From Daucus carota subsp. sativus (lineage: Eukaryota; Streptophyta; Magnoliopsida; Apiales; Apiaceae), in the NCBI RefSeq assembly GCF_001625215.2, contig NC_030382.2, forward strand, positions 34,768,610-34,832,609: a stretch of 64,000 bases of DNA. Direction: 5' to 3'. Shown piece after piece: positions 1 through 11,100 of the stretch. A model generated the notes under the pieces. The model searched no databases and was not told where the DNA came from. It was given only the letters and a program-made list of their open reading frames with translations. Each line of letters opens with the position of its first letter. The first letter of the stretch is position 1. Made by a program: the position numbers and the translations under genes.

Positions 1-787
1 GGTTTTGGGAACTTGTTTGTATGTAATAATTATTTTTTGTTTCTGTAATGCTTATTGTATTATAGGAATCAGAATAATAATTTAACAGTGTTGATACATA
101 AATTAAGAGCTGTACATATATGAGATGATCTATACAATTTACTTTGATACTTTTTTCATGACAACACTATAAGCTTTTTTGGTTTATTATGCATAATGTT
201 TAATACATCAATTTTTTTTCAGAATTCAGATGACTATTTGGCAATCTTGGCAGAGATGGTGTTAATTCGTGTATAGTCACATTTGTGATCATGTAAAAAC
301 TAGGCTTCTCAGTGGGGCGGCTTCAGGGTGGGTATTTTGACTGATTTGTGCATCCGTCCCGGTAACTGGGTAGGTTAAGATTTTTTTATTTTTTTTTTAA
401 ACCTCAGTAAATGGAAAAGTTAATTCATTGACATGCTTGCAAGTTTTTATTTCTCTGTCTCATGCAAACGAGAAATAGTTTGAAGATCAAAATATATGAT
501 GGATTAGTGTGTTGGAAGAAACAGAGAATTGCTTTCTAAGAATCAAACAGCTGTTTCTGCAGCTGGTGTATTTTGGGTCACAGTGTAAAACAAGTTTGTT
601 TGTTTGCTTTAATATTTTCCGAAACAGCTTCATATTTTACATCAACAATTTAGTTTTTAGCTTTCAACAAAGCTAATGTTGTTACATAACCATTAACTAC
701 CTATCTGAAATTTGTAAACATCGACAATCGATAGGTCCAACAAATGATCAACAACAATCAGATGATAGTATTTAGTAACAAACACAA
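1..787. other. Left-edge spacer, possible last exon of a + strand gene
   Basis: AT-rich sequence before the LysM gene. A pyrimidine-rich acceptor ending in CAG at 222 precedes an 18-codon open stretch (223-276, reading NSDDYLAILAEMVLIRV then TAG) that could be the terminal exon of a gene starting left of the window. The peptide is too short to assign, so this is only a possibility. The rest looks like 3'-UTR and promoter DNA; no RNA gene or repeat is recognised. Confidence 0.3.
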
Positions 788-1495
788 ATGGCTAGAGGGC
801 ATTGTACTTGGAACACCTATTCTATCTTTCACACAATGCCAACACATATGGCTTCTTGGATTCTCTTTGCACTTCTCTTGATTCTTCCTTCACCACTGTG
901 CATGAGATTTGTAGCTTCTGCTGTCACTGCTCCGTTATCTGCCATGAACCCGTTAACTTGCTCATTGTTTCAAAGCGCGACTTGCAATTCCATACTCTAC
1001 CAGAGCAATGATCTCCAGAAAGAAGAAATTGCAGTTTACTACTCCGTGAATGCAACGGATATCAGGAACATCACAAATGGCAGCAAACAAGACTACCTAG
1101 TACCAGTACCTTGTTCTTGCCAAAATGTCAATGGCACTACTGCATTTTTCTATGATACAGTCTATACAGTGAAGGTAGGTGATACATTTGTGAATGTGTC
1201 ATCTCAGTACTATAGTGGCCAAGCTTGGCCACTCGGAGGAGAGGAACGAACTTTTATTCCAGATGCAGAAGTTCCTATTCATCTTCTTTGTGGGTGCGTA
1301 CAAGATGATGCTGAAGTTGTTGTAACTTATACAGTCCAGCAGCAGGATACATTGTCGGAAATCGGGGACAACTTGTCTGCTCAAGTAAGCAAGATTCAGA
1401 GCCTAAACACAAATTTGGCTCAAAATTCGACATACATAGAAGCGGGTTGGGTGTTATTTGTGCCCATGGAAAAGAATGGAACTTCTACACCATAA
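788..1495 (+). CDS. Secreted LysM-domain protein (LYK/LYP-type ectodomain without kinase)
   Basis: A 235-codon reading frame with the plan of plant LysM receptor ectodomains: an N-terminal hydrophobic segment, a Cys-rich start (NPLTCSL..ATCNS), two CxC spacers (PCSC near residue 108, CGC near 168) and LysM-like blocks between and after them (YTVKVGDTF, YTVQQQDTLSEI). Such domains bind N-acetylglucosamine polymers such as chitin or Nod factors at the cell surface. The annotated Met is the longest option; Met at 838 or 850 places the hydrophobic core WILFALLLIL nearer the N terminus and may be the real start. The frame stops at 1495 with no transmembrane helix, kinase or clear GPI tail, so the product looks soluble and apoplastic. 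Several Asn-X-Ser/Thr sites suit a secreted glycoprotein. A strong donor (GAG|GTAAGT at 1515) lies 19 bp after the stop, suggesting a 3'-UTR intron. Confidence 0.75.
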   Translation: MARGHCTWNTYSIFHTMPTHMASWILFALLLILPSPLCMRFVASAVTAPLSAMNPLTCSLFQSATCNSILYQSNDLQKEEIAVYYSVNATDIRNITNGSKQDYLVPVPCSCQNVNGTTAFFYDTVYTVKVGDTFVNVSSQYYSGQAWPLGGEERTFIPDAEVPIHLLCGCVQDDAEVVVTYTVQQQDTLSEIGDNLSAQVSKIQSLNTNLAQNSTYIEAGWVLFVPMEKNGTSTP

Positions 1496-2443
1496 GATTA
1501 GAAGGGTTTAAGAGGTAAGTACTAAGTAGTAATCAGTCATACACGCAGTATCATTCTTGTGAACAATGTTTACACATATTTTTATCAAATGAACACCGTA
1601 TTAACTGGGAATGATCATATTTATGAATGTTATGCAAGGTTTCACTCATTATTCGGAGACAGTTTAACCATCTTGTTTGCGTATCATCATTAATATGTAG
1701 AATAGAAACAGGCCACTAGCAAGTCCAGCTCACAAAAAGCACGATAGCATGCTCAGAAACAGAGCGTGGCTGCTTGAGGCCTTGCAGAAACAACCTCGAG
1801 TAAGGTTCTGGGTTTTTGTCCCTTGAGATGTAATCAAGTCTTAACTTCATGTGATATACACCACATCTACTGCTACATATAGGTGTGATGTATTCAATCT
1901 TTTGATAGTTTCATTGAGGATACATTACTGAGATGAATATGATGGAATAGACTGCTATCTGGAAATATAACCATTTCTAAAACTAGATATATAGTATCGT
2001 AGAGCAGCACCACACTACTGACACTATTAGTCAAAGAACAGTGTAAGGCTCAGCAAAGAAACAACCATAGTGATTTCTTTACAAGATGAGCTCGTGAAGC
2101 ATATTCAGCTCTTGCAAACATAAATAGGTTCAATATCTGTTTCTGAGAATTTGTTATATTTGGCATATATAGAGTATAACTTGGTAGATTTAGGATAGTT
2201 TAGGTTTTGATATTTTCTAGGTTTGTGCCCTAGAGGCTAGAGCACTAGGAAGCCGAAGCACCTTCTAATGAATTTGACCTCTCTAAAAGTTAAGCAAACA
2301 CACAAGTTCATAAAAAATGCTAAATATACAGTACAACAATCTTTAAAAAGTTAACAAATACCTAGAAGAAGTCATTAAAAGCAAACAATTGCAGTAAAAC
2401 ATTGTTGGTGACAGGAGCTTATTCAAATTAATGAACAAGTCAC
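1496..2443. other. Spacer between LysM and H2A.Z genes
   Basis: Holds the 3' end of the LysM transcript, probably with a 3'-UTR intron starting at 1515 and candidate acceptors near 1639 and 1699, and the 3'-UTR of the converging H2A.Z gene. No other coding frame, RNA gene or transposon terminus is seen. Confidence 0.5.
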
Positions 2444-3541
2444 CTACTCTTTTGTGGTTTTGTTGATGAGGGACTTGTGGATATGAGGGATCACACCTCC
2501 TCCAGCAATGGTACCTTTGATGAGCGTGTCAAGCTCCTCATCTCCGCGAATGGCTAGCTGCAGATGCCTTGGCGTAATCCTCTTCACTTTCAGATCCTTG
2601 CTTGCATTTCCGGCTAGCTCAAGAACCTCTGCTGTGAGGTACTCAAGAATTGCAGCCGAGTACACAGCAGCCGTGGCACCAACACGCCCATGTGCAGAAG
2701 TCCTTGTTTTGAGATGACGGTGGATACGACCAACTGGAAACTGAACTCAAGCAACAAACTAGTCAAGTCTACTCACAAATATAGCTCAGATTTAGTTCAC
2801 CTATAAGTGTTCTCAAGCATACAAAGTAAATGGTATCATGGACATGTCACAACAGCCCAATAAAACTCTAAACCACATTTTCACTCCAAATGTATACATA
2901 TCACACTATTTTACACTCTCTTTTCCATTTTAAAAACTCACTGCTTCATAAAACCATCATTTATTTTCAAGAAAATCCAAAAAAATCAAAAAGTGTTCCC
3001 AATCTCCAATATGAACAAAATTGTTAAAACTTTTGGGATTCTCACTCAACTTTGTGTCATAACAAAAACCAAGTAAAGACCACATATAATCCGAGCCGAA
3101 GGAGTCAGTCTCTGACTGTGCACACCGATTATTCAAGATACATTTCGTTCGATTATTCAAGATACAAAAGGCAGCTTAGCATTTCTGTTAGAAAACTTCA
3201 CATTTTCTTGTTAAAATTTTCGAAACAATTTCAATTTAAAAACTAATTACACAAAGAAAAATAAGTAAATCCCAAGCACTCCAACTCGTAACTATACTCA
3301 TGTTAAAAAGACAAATAATGCATATAATCGGCTAGTACAAGCACAACTATCATCATCAATACAAGAAAAATACAATAAGAATTATTTATAAAATCAGAAG
3401 CAATTGAAAATGATATTATACCTGAAGACCGGCGCGAGAAGAGCGAGAAATAGGCCTCCTGCTGGTGTCTTTCTCCTTGTTAGCCGCCGCCGCCTGTGTG
3501 GTCTTCCCCGCCACGAGCCCCTTGCCGCCTTTTCCAGCCAT
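2444..3541 (-). CDS. Histone variant H2A.Z
   Basis: Two exons on the minus strand: 3541-3422 (40 codons, from [15 protein letters not shown]) and 2740-2444 (98 codons plus TAG), joined in phase 0 across a 681-bp intron (CAG|GTATAATA ... TTCAG|TTTCC). The 138-residue product matches the plant H2A.Z family in length. It carries the signature parts: Lys/Ala-rich N-terminal tail, [47 protein letters not shown], the [21 protein letters not shown] docking and acidic-patch region, and a C-terminal [10 protein letters not shown] tail. H2A.Z replaces H2A in nucleosomes around transcription starts and in responsive gene bodies, deposited by the SWR1 complex. The C-terminal half alone is an intact frame, but the joined form is clearly right. 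The variant assignment is firm; the paralogue within the HTA8/9/11 group cannot be told. Confidence 0.96.
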
Positions 3542-4331
3542 CTGATGAATCTGTGTATGATAAGTTGAGAGACACAAGTGAATTGTGGTTCAGATCTGAA
3601 TGTGAGTTTCAGACTAGCTTGTGGTCCGTCCTTTTTAATGTCCGAAATTAGTTTTGAAAAATTTACAACAAATTGGCGGGTTGATTTGCGCGGGCTTTTG
3701 GAATTTGGAATAGTGAGAGACAAGCCTTTGTCAGGGATTTAAATATTGTTTTTTTTCCCAAAACTAAACAGTGTTTTTAGTATATGTGACGAGTGACAAC
3801 CATTTTTTTCCTTCGGTGATGTATGATGCAAGTTCTGAGTAATGAAATTCCTACTTTTATTAAAAAAATTTGGGTGACGGATTTTAACCCACTTTGATCT
3901 CATTGATAGTAATTCACTTACATGCACAAGAATTTTTGTCACAGAAAATTTCTCATCTAAATAAAAAAATTATTATGTTCATGAACACACGTTAAAAAAT
4001 CAAGATGATAAATGTTTTGCTTTATATGCTCATCATAAATCCCTTTTCCCAGAATCTATTTAGGTAAATAAATATTTAAATGAACCATGAATTGGTACCA
4101 TTTACACTTTGAAATATTGATGTGATTGGAAATTCACGCTATTTGATTTTAGAAATTAATATGATATTTTGCATTAATTATAGTCAGATCTGTAATAATA
4201 TTATGACCAACAAATATAGTATTTTATCAAATTTATTAATTAATTAAGAGTAAAATTAAATTATCTATAATATGTTGGGAAAATATCATTTTATAATAAA
4301 AATATTAATTTATCAATTATTACTTAACAAG
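3542..4331. other. H2A.Z upstream region and AT-rich spacer
   Basis: Contains the H2A.Z 5'-UTR and promoter (about 3542-3740), then AT-rich sequence without coding frames. The short reading frames here show no protein-like composition. Confidence 0.5.
3673..3680 (+). promoter_or_regulatory. E2F-like site upstream of H2A.Z
   Basis: TTGGCGGG lies about 132 bp upstream of the H2A.Z ATG (gene on minus), followed within 5 bp by a second GC-rich core (TTTGCGCGGG, 3685-3694) in otherwise AT-rich DNA. Variants of TTTSSCGC bind E2F/DP factors and are frequent in S-phase genes. The match is partial, so binding is an inference. Confidence 0.4.
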
Positions 4332-4453
4332 TCTAATTATAGTTTTCCTATGGTTGCATCTGTTTTTGAGGCTGAGGTTATAGGTATTAAGCATGCGTTG
4401 TCTGGATAAAAGAAGATTGTATAAAGTAGTGGTGAAGTCAGATTCATTACTTA

Positions 4454-5216
4454 GTGCTTGTTTGGTTGACATCTAGATATATGGGGAGTAGAAGTTCCTA
4501 GGAAGTACTATTTGATGAAACTGTTTTGTTGACATTAATTGGAAAAGTGTAAATTCCTTGAAATTTTAAATGCCTACAAAACATAGGAAGTTATTGACCT
4601 ACACCCCCCTTGATAACTTGCACTTCCTGTAGGAAGCAAATTAACGGGGGTGTATTCTATTGGGATTTTAATGCATTGTTTTTAGTCTATAGATTTTAAT
4701 GGATTGTATGGGATTTTGATTTTGTGCGGATTCTTGACGAAATGTCGCAGAGTTGATAGGATTTAGGTACAATGCTTCAAAATCCTATTGAATTTGGTGG
4801 GATTTCAAAAAACTTAAAATACACTGGAGAATGCCACAAAATCCACCATTTTATGAAATGAAAAAAAATCCATCAGCATTTGAATACCATCAGATTTTAA
4901 TGGATTTCAAACAATCCCAATCGAATACCCTCGGATTTTAAAGTATAATTTAAAATCTCAATTGAATACCATCAGATTTTGTAGCATAATTTAAAATCCC
5001 AATTGAATACCTCAAGATTTTAATGGATTTCAAACAATCCCAATCGAATACCCTCGGATTTCATGAATACAAAAAAATGCTTTAAAATCCCAATCCAATA
5101 CACCCCTCTAAGTATCTATCAATCAAACACAAATTTTAACTTCCCATTTATTATAATTTCCATAGTAATTTCAAATTACATAGGATTTAACTTCCTATCG
5201 GTAACCAAACAAGCAT
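4454..5216. mobile_element. Tourist/PIF-Harbinger-like MITE (host of a nested MITE)
   Basis: The ends form an inverted repeat, TGCTTGTTTGGTT on the left and AACCAAACAAGCA on the right, flanked by the 3-bp duplication TTA (4451-4453, 5217-5219). That is the target preference of PIF/Harbinger elements. Removing the 763-bp element plus one TTA restores the LINE frame as SDSLLSVKA, which confirms the borders. Without the nested MITE its length is about 296 bp. It encodes nothing. Confidence 0.85.
4645..5108. mobile_element. Nested Harbinger-like MITE with GGGGTGTATT ends
   Basis: Ends GGGGTGTATTCTATTGGGAT and, inverted, GGGGTGTATTGGATTGGGAT are flanked by TAA (4642-4644, 5109-5111). The interior repeats blocks containing CCCAATCGAATACCCTCGGA with a spacing near 125 bp (around 4915 and 5040), so the element has grown by internal duplication. 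No coding capacity. It sits inside the Tourist-like MITE at 4454-5216. Confidence 0.8.
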
Positions 5217-5499
5217 TTAGTGTCAAGGCTATTTTGGAAGGCAAAGTGAACTTGTTGGAAGTTGATGATATTGTCGAGGAATGTAAACAGGAGCTGCAAA
5301 GCATGGCATTGGTTTCAGTTCGTTTTATTCGGAAAGAAGCTAACATGGTAGCTCATGTTATGGCTAGAATCTCATGTTTAGCTAATTCCTCTATTATTAT
5401 TTTTACGTCTCTTTCTACGTGTTTGTTGGATACTCTTTCTTTTGATCGGTTAAGTTGAATGAAATTTGCTTGATTTCAAAAAAAAAAAATCTAATTATA

Positions 5500-6151
5500 A
5501 TTTATTTCTGCTGAATGCTATTTCCATTCCAATAAAAAGTAGAACAATTCTAATATGAAAGAGCCGTAAGAACAAGTCCAATTCAATATCAAAAATGGTG
5601 TCATTAAAATAATTTTTTCACAAAATATAAAAACAAAATTAACTCTAAAGAATAGAATTTATAAAAAAAACTCTAAAGAATAGCAAATTTAGATGTAAAT
5701 ATGCATGAATATATATATGTGGTGTCAAATTTGCGCCAACTATGCATTTTTGCATCTTCTTAACCTCGTCATGTAATTAGAATTCAAAAGAAGAGAGGTG
5801 AGACTCGAGAGTTCGAATCTTGTCAAGATAAGTATAAATGTATTTAGATATAAAAAAAATTATAACGTATTTCACTGTATTTAAGCTTTGTAAAAATTTT
5901 AGGTATTTTATACGGATATTGCATGATTTATGAGCATGATGCTCCCAATTATGAAGATTGTTCGCCCATCATTCTACACTATAGCGGGGAATTTTTGTAA
6001 GCCGAACCAAGCACAAATGATACTGCAGAAAAGATGAATTCCAAACCACATGTCAGTTCTCAGAACCATCCCATATTAAATTCCAAAACCACGGCTTAAG
6101 TAAAATCGATATTTCTCGAACTGAAACCGAGTGCACAATATTATAATCTAA
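5500..6151. other. Spacer without recognised gene
   Basis: AT-rich DNA between the LINE nest and the hAT MITE. A tRNA B-box-like string, GAGTTCGAATC, occurs at 5811-5821 but no matching A box or SINE body is seen. Nothing else is recognised. Confidence 0.4.
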
Positions 6152-6159
6152 CCTGCTGC

Positions 6160-6520
6160 CACTGTTCTAAAAATCCCCGATTTAACCGATTAATCCCCTG
6201 CAAGGTCGGTCACCGATTCGATTTTTGAAATCCGATTAATCCTTATATATATTTCTTAATCGAAATATATATGATAAATTATTAAAACTAAAATACTATA
6301 TTACTTTAAATACGATCAATTATAGAGTTTATGAATATAGTAAATATATTATTTACTAGATAACTAATATAATAATAACTAAATATTAAATGATATTTTA
6401 ATATTAAAATAAATCCGATTTTCATTCCGATTGATCTTTCCGATTAATCCCCGATTTCCGATTAATCCTTCAATCGGCAGCTCAGCCGATTAGATCCGAT
6501 TCCCGATTTCTGTAACACTG
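6160..6520. mobile_element. hAT-type MITE with 8-bp TSD, upstream of the phytocyanin gene
   Basis: Ends CACTGTTCTAAAAATC and, inverted, CAGTGTTACAGAAATC are flanked by the exact 8-bp duplication CCTGCTGC (6152-6159, 6521-6528), as expected for hAT elements (CAGTG-type termini). The 361-bp body is AT-rich and repeats the motif CGATTAATC. Related copies lie near 35522-35865 and 47272-47635. The right end is 93 bp from the TATA box of the downstream gene. Confidence 0.85.
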
Positions 6521-6613
6521 CCTGCTGCTAACACAATCGGCCGAGCCGGTTATCGATTTAAGATTTTATGGAGTCTTTTGTTTTATGCTTTGACTTAACA
6601 AGCAACTGAAACC

Positions 6614-6621
6614 TATATAAA
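6614..6621 (+). promoter_or_regulatory. TATA box of the phytocyanin gene
   Basis: TATATAAA lies 68 bp before the ATG at 6689, within normal spacing for a plant core promoter with a short 5'-UTR. Confidence 0.6.
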
Positions 6622-6688
6622 GAAGGATACATCCTCTCTTTCAAACACACTCCCACTCTTCTACTCGTTTGATATATAGTACATTGCA

Positions 6689-7435
6689 ATGGCTTCTACG
6701 CGTATCATTATCCTTTTAGCCATTGCCTTACCAGCACTCGTTTCCGCGAAGGAATTTATGGTGGGAGATCAGAAGGGGTGGACTATTAATTTCGACTATC
6801 AACAGTGGGCACAAGACAAGGAATTTCATGTTGGAGACAAGCTTAGTAAGTTGCTCAACTACTCCATTTGTCTCATTCAATTCTATACGTTTTTCTTCAT
6901 TGCTCGATACACACTATAATGTTCCCTTAAAGTATAGTTCTATAACTTATTTTTATTTAAAAAAAAATTGTATACAACTCAGGGGGACGGAGAGAGTACT
7001 GTTTTTGAAGCACATTAGTAAAATGAAGCATTATGTGGTGATATACTAATTTTTTTTGTGTTAATAATGTGTGCAGTATTTAGCTATCCAGTTGGTGCTC
7101 ATAATGTGTTCAAAGTTAATGGAACCGGGTTCCAGAATTGCATCAAACCTGCTTTATCCGAAGCCTTGACTTCTGGAAATGACACGATAGTGCTGGCGAC
7201 TCCAGGGCGAAAGTGGTACATATGTGGTGTAGGCCAGCATTGTGCTGCTGGAGGGCAAAAATTGCTCATTGTTGTCAACCCTGGGGCAATGTCTCCGAGT
7301 GTTTCTCCTTCGCAGAGCTTTGGTGCTCCTACTCAAACTTTACCTGCCACGGGATCAGCAGATGGGACTGTCGTTGCTTCGTTTCAATCAATCATGGCGA
7401 TCACACTAGCTGTTTTGTTTGTCATTGCTGTTTGA
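6689..7435 (+). CDS. Phytocyanin (blue copper protein, mavicyanin/stellacyanin-like), GPI-anchored
   Basis: Two exons, 6689-6845 and 7077-7435, joined in phase 1 (CTTA|GTAAGT ... GTGCAG|TATTT), give 171 residues. Residues 1-20 are a signal peptide. The plastocyanin-like domain spans about 21-119, with predicted type 1 copper ligands His61, Cys102, His107 and axial Gln113, and a Cys74-Cys108 disulfide. Gln in the axial position is the stellacyanin/mavicyanin pattern, in contrast to Met in uclacyanins. A short Pro/Ser/Thr-rich linker (about 121-150) resembles an arabinogalactan region, and the hydrophobic C terminus (MAITLAVLFVIAV) suits GPI attachment. These apoplastic proteins are thought to carry electrons in cell-wall redox or signalling. 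The intron sits after GDKL, as in other phytocyanin genes. Confidence 0.92.
6917..6996. repeat. Stowaway MITE remnant in the phytocyanin intron
   Basis: The string AAAGTATAGTTCTATAACTT recurs in the Stowaway copy near 41380, and the segment ends in GGGACGGAGAGAG|TA, the family's right end. The left end is degraded or deleted, so this is a remnant within the 231-bp intron. Confidence 0.6.
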
Positions 7436-8095
7436 AATTACATTGCTTAACCTTAATTTATACTAATACTAGTGTTTTGTAGTATGTTGTTTCAGGCACC
7501 ATGAGGTGATCAGCTATAATAAACATAAGAATAAGAAACTAGTTCTAATTCAGTTTGTTTCAAATTTAATCTGATTAGCTGCCATTCAAACAGAAGCTTA
7601 TGGAGAGGGTCAATAACATAGAGAAATTTGATTTCTTCTTGCCAAATTTTGACAGGGATCAGATCTAGGAAGAAAAAAAAGAAGAGGTTGATAGGAAAAG
7701 ATGTGCAGAGAAGGATTAACAAGTAACAAATATTAAACTCTTCATAATGGCTTAAACACCATTCAGAAGGCATTGATGTTTGAGAATCATGAATCAAATC
7801 GACTCAGTCTACAAGTACTCACATCGTAAGACCTCGTGATTTAAAGGACCTGCAATTCAAAGACCACTGAATGATTTGTAACTGTGTCAATTTCAAATAA
7901 ATTTTACAGAACAAAAGCTATGAACAGTATGAAGTAAGACCAACTAATTACTTCAAGAAAAAAACAGACAAAATAATGTAAATGGTAAAAAGAAAATAGA
8001 AGGTGAACTACTTAAATTATAAAACAGAAGCAGAGACAAACAGAACTAAGGGCGAGGAAGTTAAAAGTAGCCTATCATTTTGTCTCCGCCCTTTT
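7436..8095. other. Converging 3' ends of phytocyanin and LONGIFOLIA-like genes
   Basis: The 3' flanks of two genes transcribed toward each other. No independent gene or transposon is recognised. Confidence 0.45.
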
Positions 8096-8160
8096 GAAAC
8101 TTTAGAACACTAACTTTCTACGAGGATTCGAAACTTTAGAACACTAACTTTCTACGAGGA
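8096..8160. repeat. 31-bp direct duplication across a stop codon
   Basis: Two identical 31-bp copies (8096-8126 and 8130-8160, period 34) lie at the end of the LONGIFOLIA-like gene. The copy at 8130-8160 carries its last codons and stop; the other lies in the 3'-UTR and repeats the same codons and stop out of use. Confidence 0.9.
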
Positions 8161-11100
8161 GCCAAGTATGAGCTTTTGGTAGCTGAATCTGCCAGATCAC
8201 GGATTGACTCCACAACTAAATCCTTGAAAATCAACCGTTCAATATCTAATACAGCTTCTGACATCTCTGAAGGAAAATCTCCCCACCCAACAACTGAGTC
8301 TCCAGCCAGGTCCTTCTCTAAAATTCCACAAATTACTTCAAAGAGATCATCTGATAATTGTTGCTCTCTAATTTTTTGACATTCAGACCATATCTGTTGC
8401 ACTAGTGGCCGTGAAGTGTTCCGGTTTTTAATCGATAATGCTTTCCATGGTGGGAAATTTCTCTTTTGCTCCAAAATTTCTGTGATAGTATCAAATATAA
8501 GTCTTCTTTGGAGCTTTGAAACTTTGGAGGTGTCCTTGGTTTGCATATAATGCTGCTTTTCAAGCTGTAAGAAGATAAGATCTTTAGTTTCTTCTGGGGC
8601 AGAATTCCAAGCTTCAATGACCTTGGAGATATAAATGAAATCAGAGTCATTGATTTCATCCCCACAATCTAGCAGGACAGACGAGGTTCTAGGGCTCCCC
8701 AATTCTTCTAGTTCCACTGCTTCATCCAAAACACCATGAAATGTATATATGATTATACAGTTACTAGAAAGTCAGTAACACGGAGAACTGTAAGTACTTT
8801 ACTTAATCTAAACATGACAAAAAAAAACAATTTTACATTAGCAAGATAACAGGACCTCCTGAAGGGATAAAAATCATATATACATTTCCTTTCATGGTCA
8901 AAAGCATAAAGTAAAATGGAGATAGGACATCGGACTTTGTTCTTACATGCCTGTAAAACTAGAACATATCGTAAAAATAAGTAGGGTATGCACCATTTTG
9001 ATATTTCTAGTGGAAGTATGATTTTCAACAGTTAAAAATGGAACTGAAACAACCTTCTGAGGAAAGATTAAATTCACAAAAACAAATGTTTGGCTTTATT
9101 TTGAAGTTCTTAGTTAGCACACATCCACCACCTATCTCTTAAATTTTACTCTGCAGAAGCTCTTATATCTTATCCTGCACACAACCACTATCCTTGTCTG
9201 ATACATTACAAAACTAAACTTGTAGTATTCAAAACAAACATAACTGAAAGTGACAGCAGCAATGAAATCTAGGGCCTAGGAAAACAAACAAGGTACCTTA
9301 TAGTCAACTCAGGCCTAACTGCTTCATGTAACACCAAAACAAGTAAACAAAATCTAGCAAACAAGAAATCAATGGAGTTGAATGTGATAGTGATAGTGGC
9401 TACCTACTGTACCTGGAAAACTAATGCTTCGTTTTATTACAGGTGAAGGCGACAATGACGAGTCATCCTGGTAATACGACGAATCAAGCACTGACACGGG
9501 GCTCGGTTGGGACTCTGTCGCATTCATCTCTGCTATGCTATTCAACAGCTTATCACATCTATTCAACAATCTCCTTCCTTCCTTGTATTCACTTTCTTTA
9601 AATCTCTGCAAAACCAGAATTAATTAGCTAAACAAACAACTAACTAATCCAATTACAAGGTATCACACACACACCACACACACACTGAAACCAAATAACT
9701 AAAATAATTTAGCAAACAAAATTAATAATGCAAATTATAAAAACAACTAACACAAACATTGTAATTAAATTACCTCAGTATCAGTTTGAAAGGGTTTACT
9801 AACACCACTTTCAGAAAGTATCGATGAAAATTCATTTTCTATCGGTTTCCTGTTAATTGGAGATTGATTTATGACCACTTGATCTGCTGCATTTCTTCTT
9901 GGAGATATTCTCGGTGAAACTTTTGTTGAATCTATAGACTCATTTCCTCGCCTTTGAGTTTCAATACTCAACTGTTTCGTCTTCACCAGTGAATTAGACC
10001 TTGAATTTGAACTCCTCACATTCGTCTCAGTTCGAGGGGGGGAACTCAAATTTCTAGCTCTGACTGGACTACTCACATTCTGATCAATGCTTTGTCGTTG
10101 ACGCCTTGGACTAATGGATGAAACACGGTTACCAGAGTTTGATCCAGAGTCATCACTGACTCGTCCATTCATAGGCTTCATAAGAACAATCGGAGATTGA
10201 GTTTCAGAACATTGTGAATAATTACGATCATAAACAATGTTCTTATTCTTAATTTGAGGTGTTTGATTAGAATGTAGAAGTCCTTTGAGTTGCATAGCTT
10301 CGAGAATTTGCTTCAGCGTCTCAAGATCCTTCGAAGGTTCGTCGATTCCCTTCATTTTCAATCTCCGTTCAATTTCTCCGTAAATTGACACATTTTGCGT
10401 CGGCTCAGGAAAAAAATCCGCAGAATTGAAGAAGCTCTTACATTGCTGTGGAGATTTAAGGCCTCTCCGCGATTGATCCACCTCTTTTTCCCTAATAACA
10501 TTGCTTGTAATCAAGTGATTTTGCTGCTTCACCTTCGCATCATCTTTACACTTTTTCTCAACCATTCGAGACTGAAACATATCACAAGACACTCGACACT
10601 CGGACACAGATCTCCGTAGCTCAGCTTTCCTAGCTACTGGCTGAGACGGTAAATTAGGCAACGGTTCGATTCCCATTAACTTCGCAATGACGCTTGTTGA
10701 TCGCCTCCCGCCATTTTCCGCTCCACAATCAGATTGATCACGACGAATCACCGATATATTCGACGAATTCATCCGCTCCTGCTTCTCGTAAAGGCTTCGT
10801 TTAGACGCATCAAATGTGGCTCTGCTATCCAGAGAGAGTCTCGGCGAGAATTTCCACGAGTTCCTAACGCCCTCACTTACGTCAAACAACGGCATAGCAA
10901 TCGGCGACTTTGGCGGCATTTCGGCTCCTGGTATCGGAAATGTCATTGATCTCGTCACTTGTGGCGATTTAATCAACTTATTTTTCGAATTCACAGGAGA
11001 CTTGTTCAACTTCTCCGTTTCCAGCGAAACCTCATCACCCTGAAAATTAAAAAAAATAATTATAAAAAAGTATAATTATAAAAAAAATAAAAAAAAAATC

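Larger units (their letters stand above)
4332..5499 (+). mobile_element. 5'-truncated LINE (RNase H end) with poly(A) and 10-bp TSD
   Basis: The 10-bp direct repeat TCTAATTATA (4332-4341 and 5490-5499) flanks a segment ending in an A-run (5478-5489), the mark of LINE retrotransposition. The coding remnant is the C-terminal RNase H-like domain of a plant LINE polyprotein. Near 4350 it reads VASVFEAEVIGIKHALS, then KSDSLLSVKAILEGK across the later insertion, then VSVRFIRKEANMVAHVMAR. There are stops and a frameshift between 4405 and 4440, so it is dead. The domain is interrupted by the MITE at 4454-5216. Confidence 0.85.

Noticed and set aside
5063-5458. 131-codon + frame as an intact gene
   Set aside because: The first third is MITE sequence and the rest is the dead RNase H tail of a 5'-truncated LINE.
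5790-5830. tRNA-derived SINE suggested by a B-box-like string
   Set aside because: No A box at proper spacing, no defined tail or target duplication.
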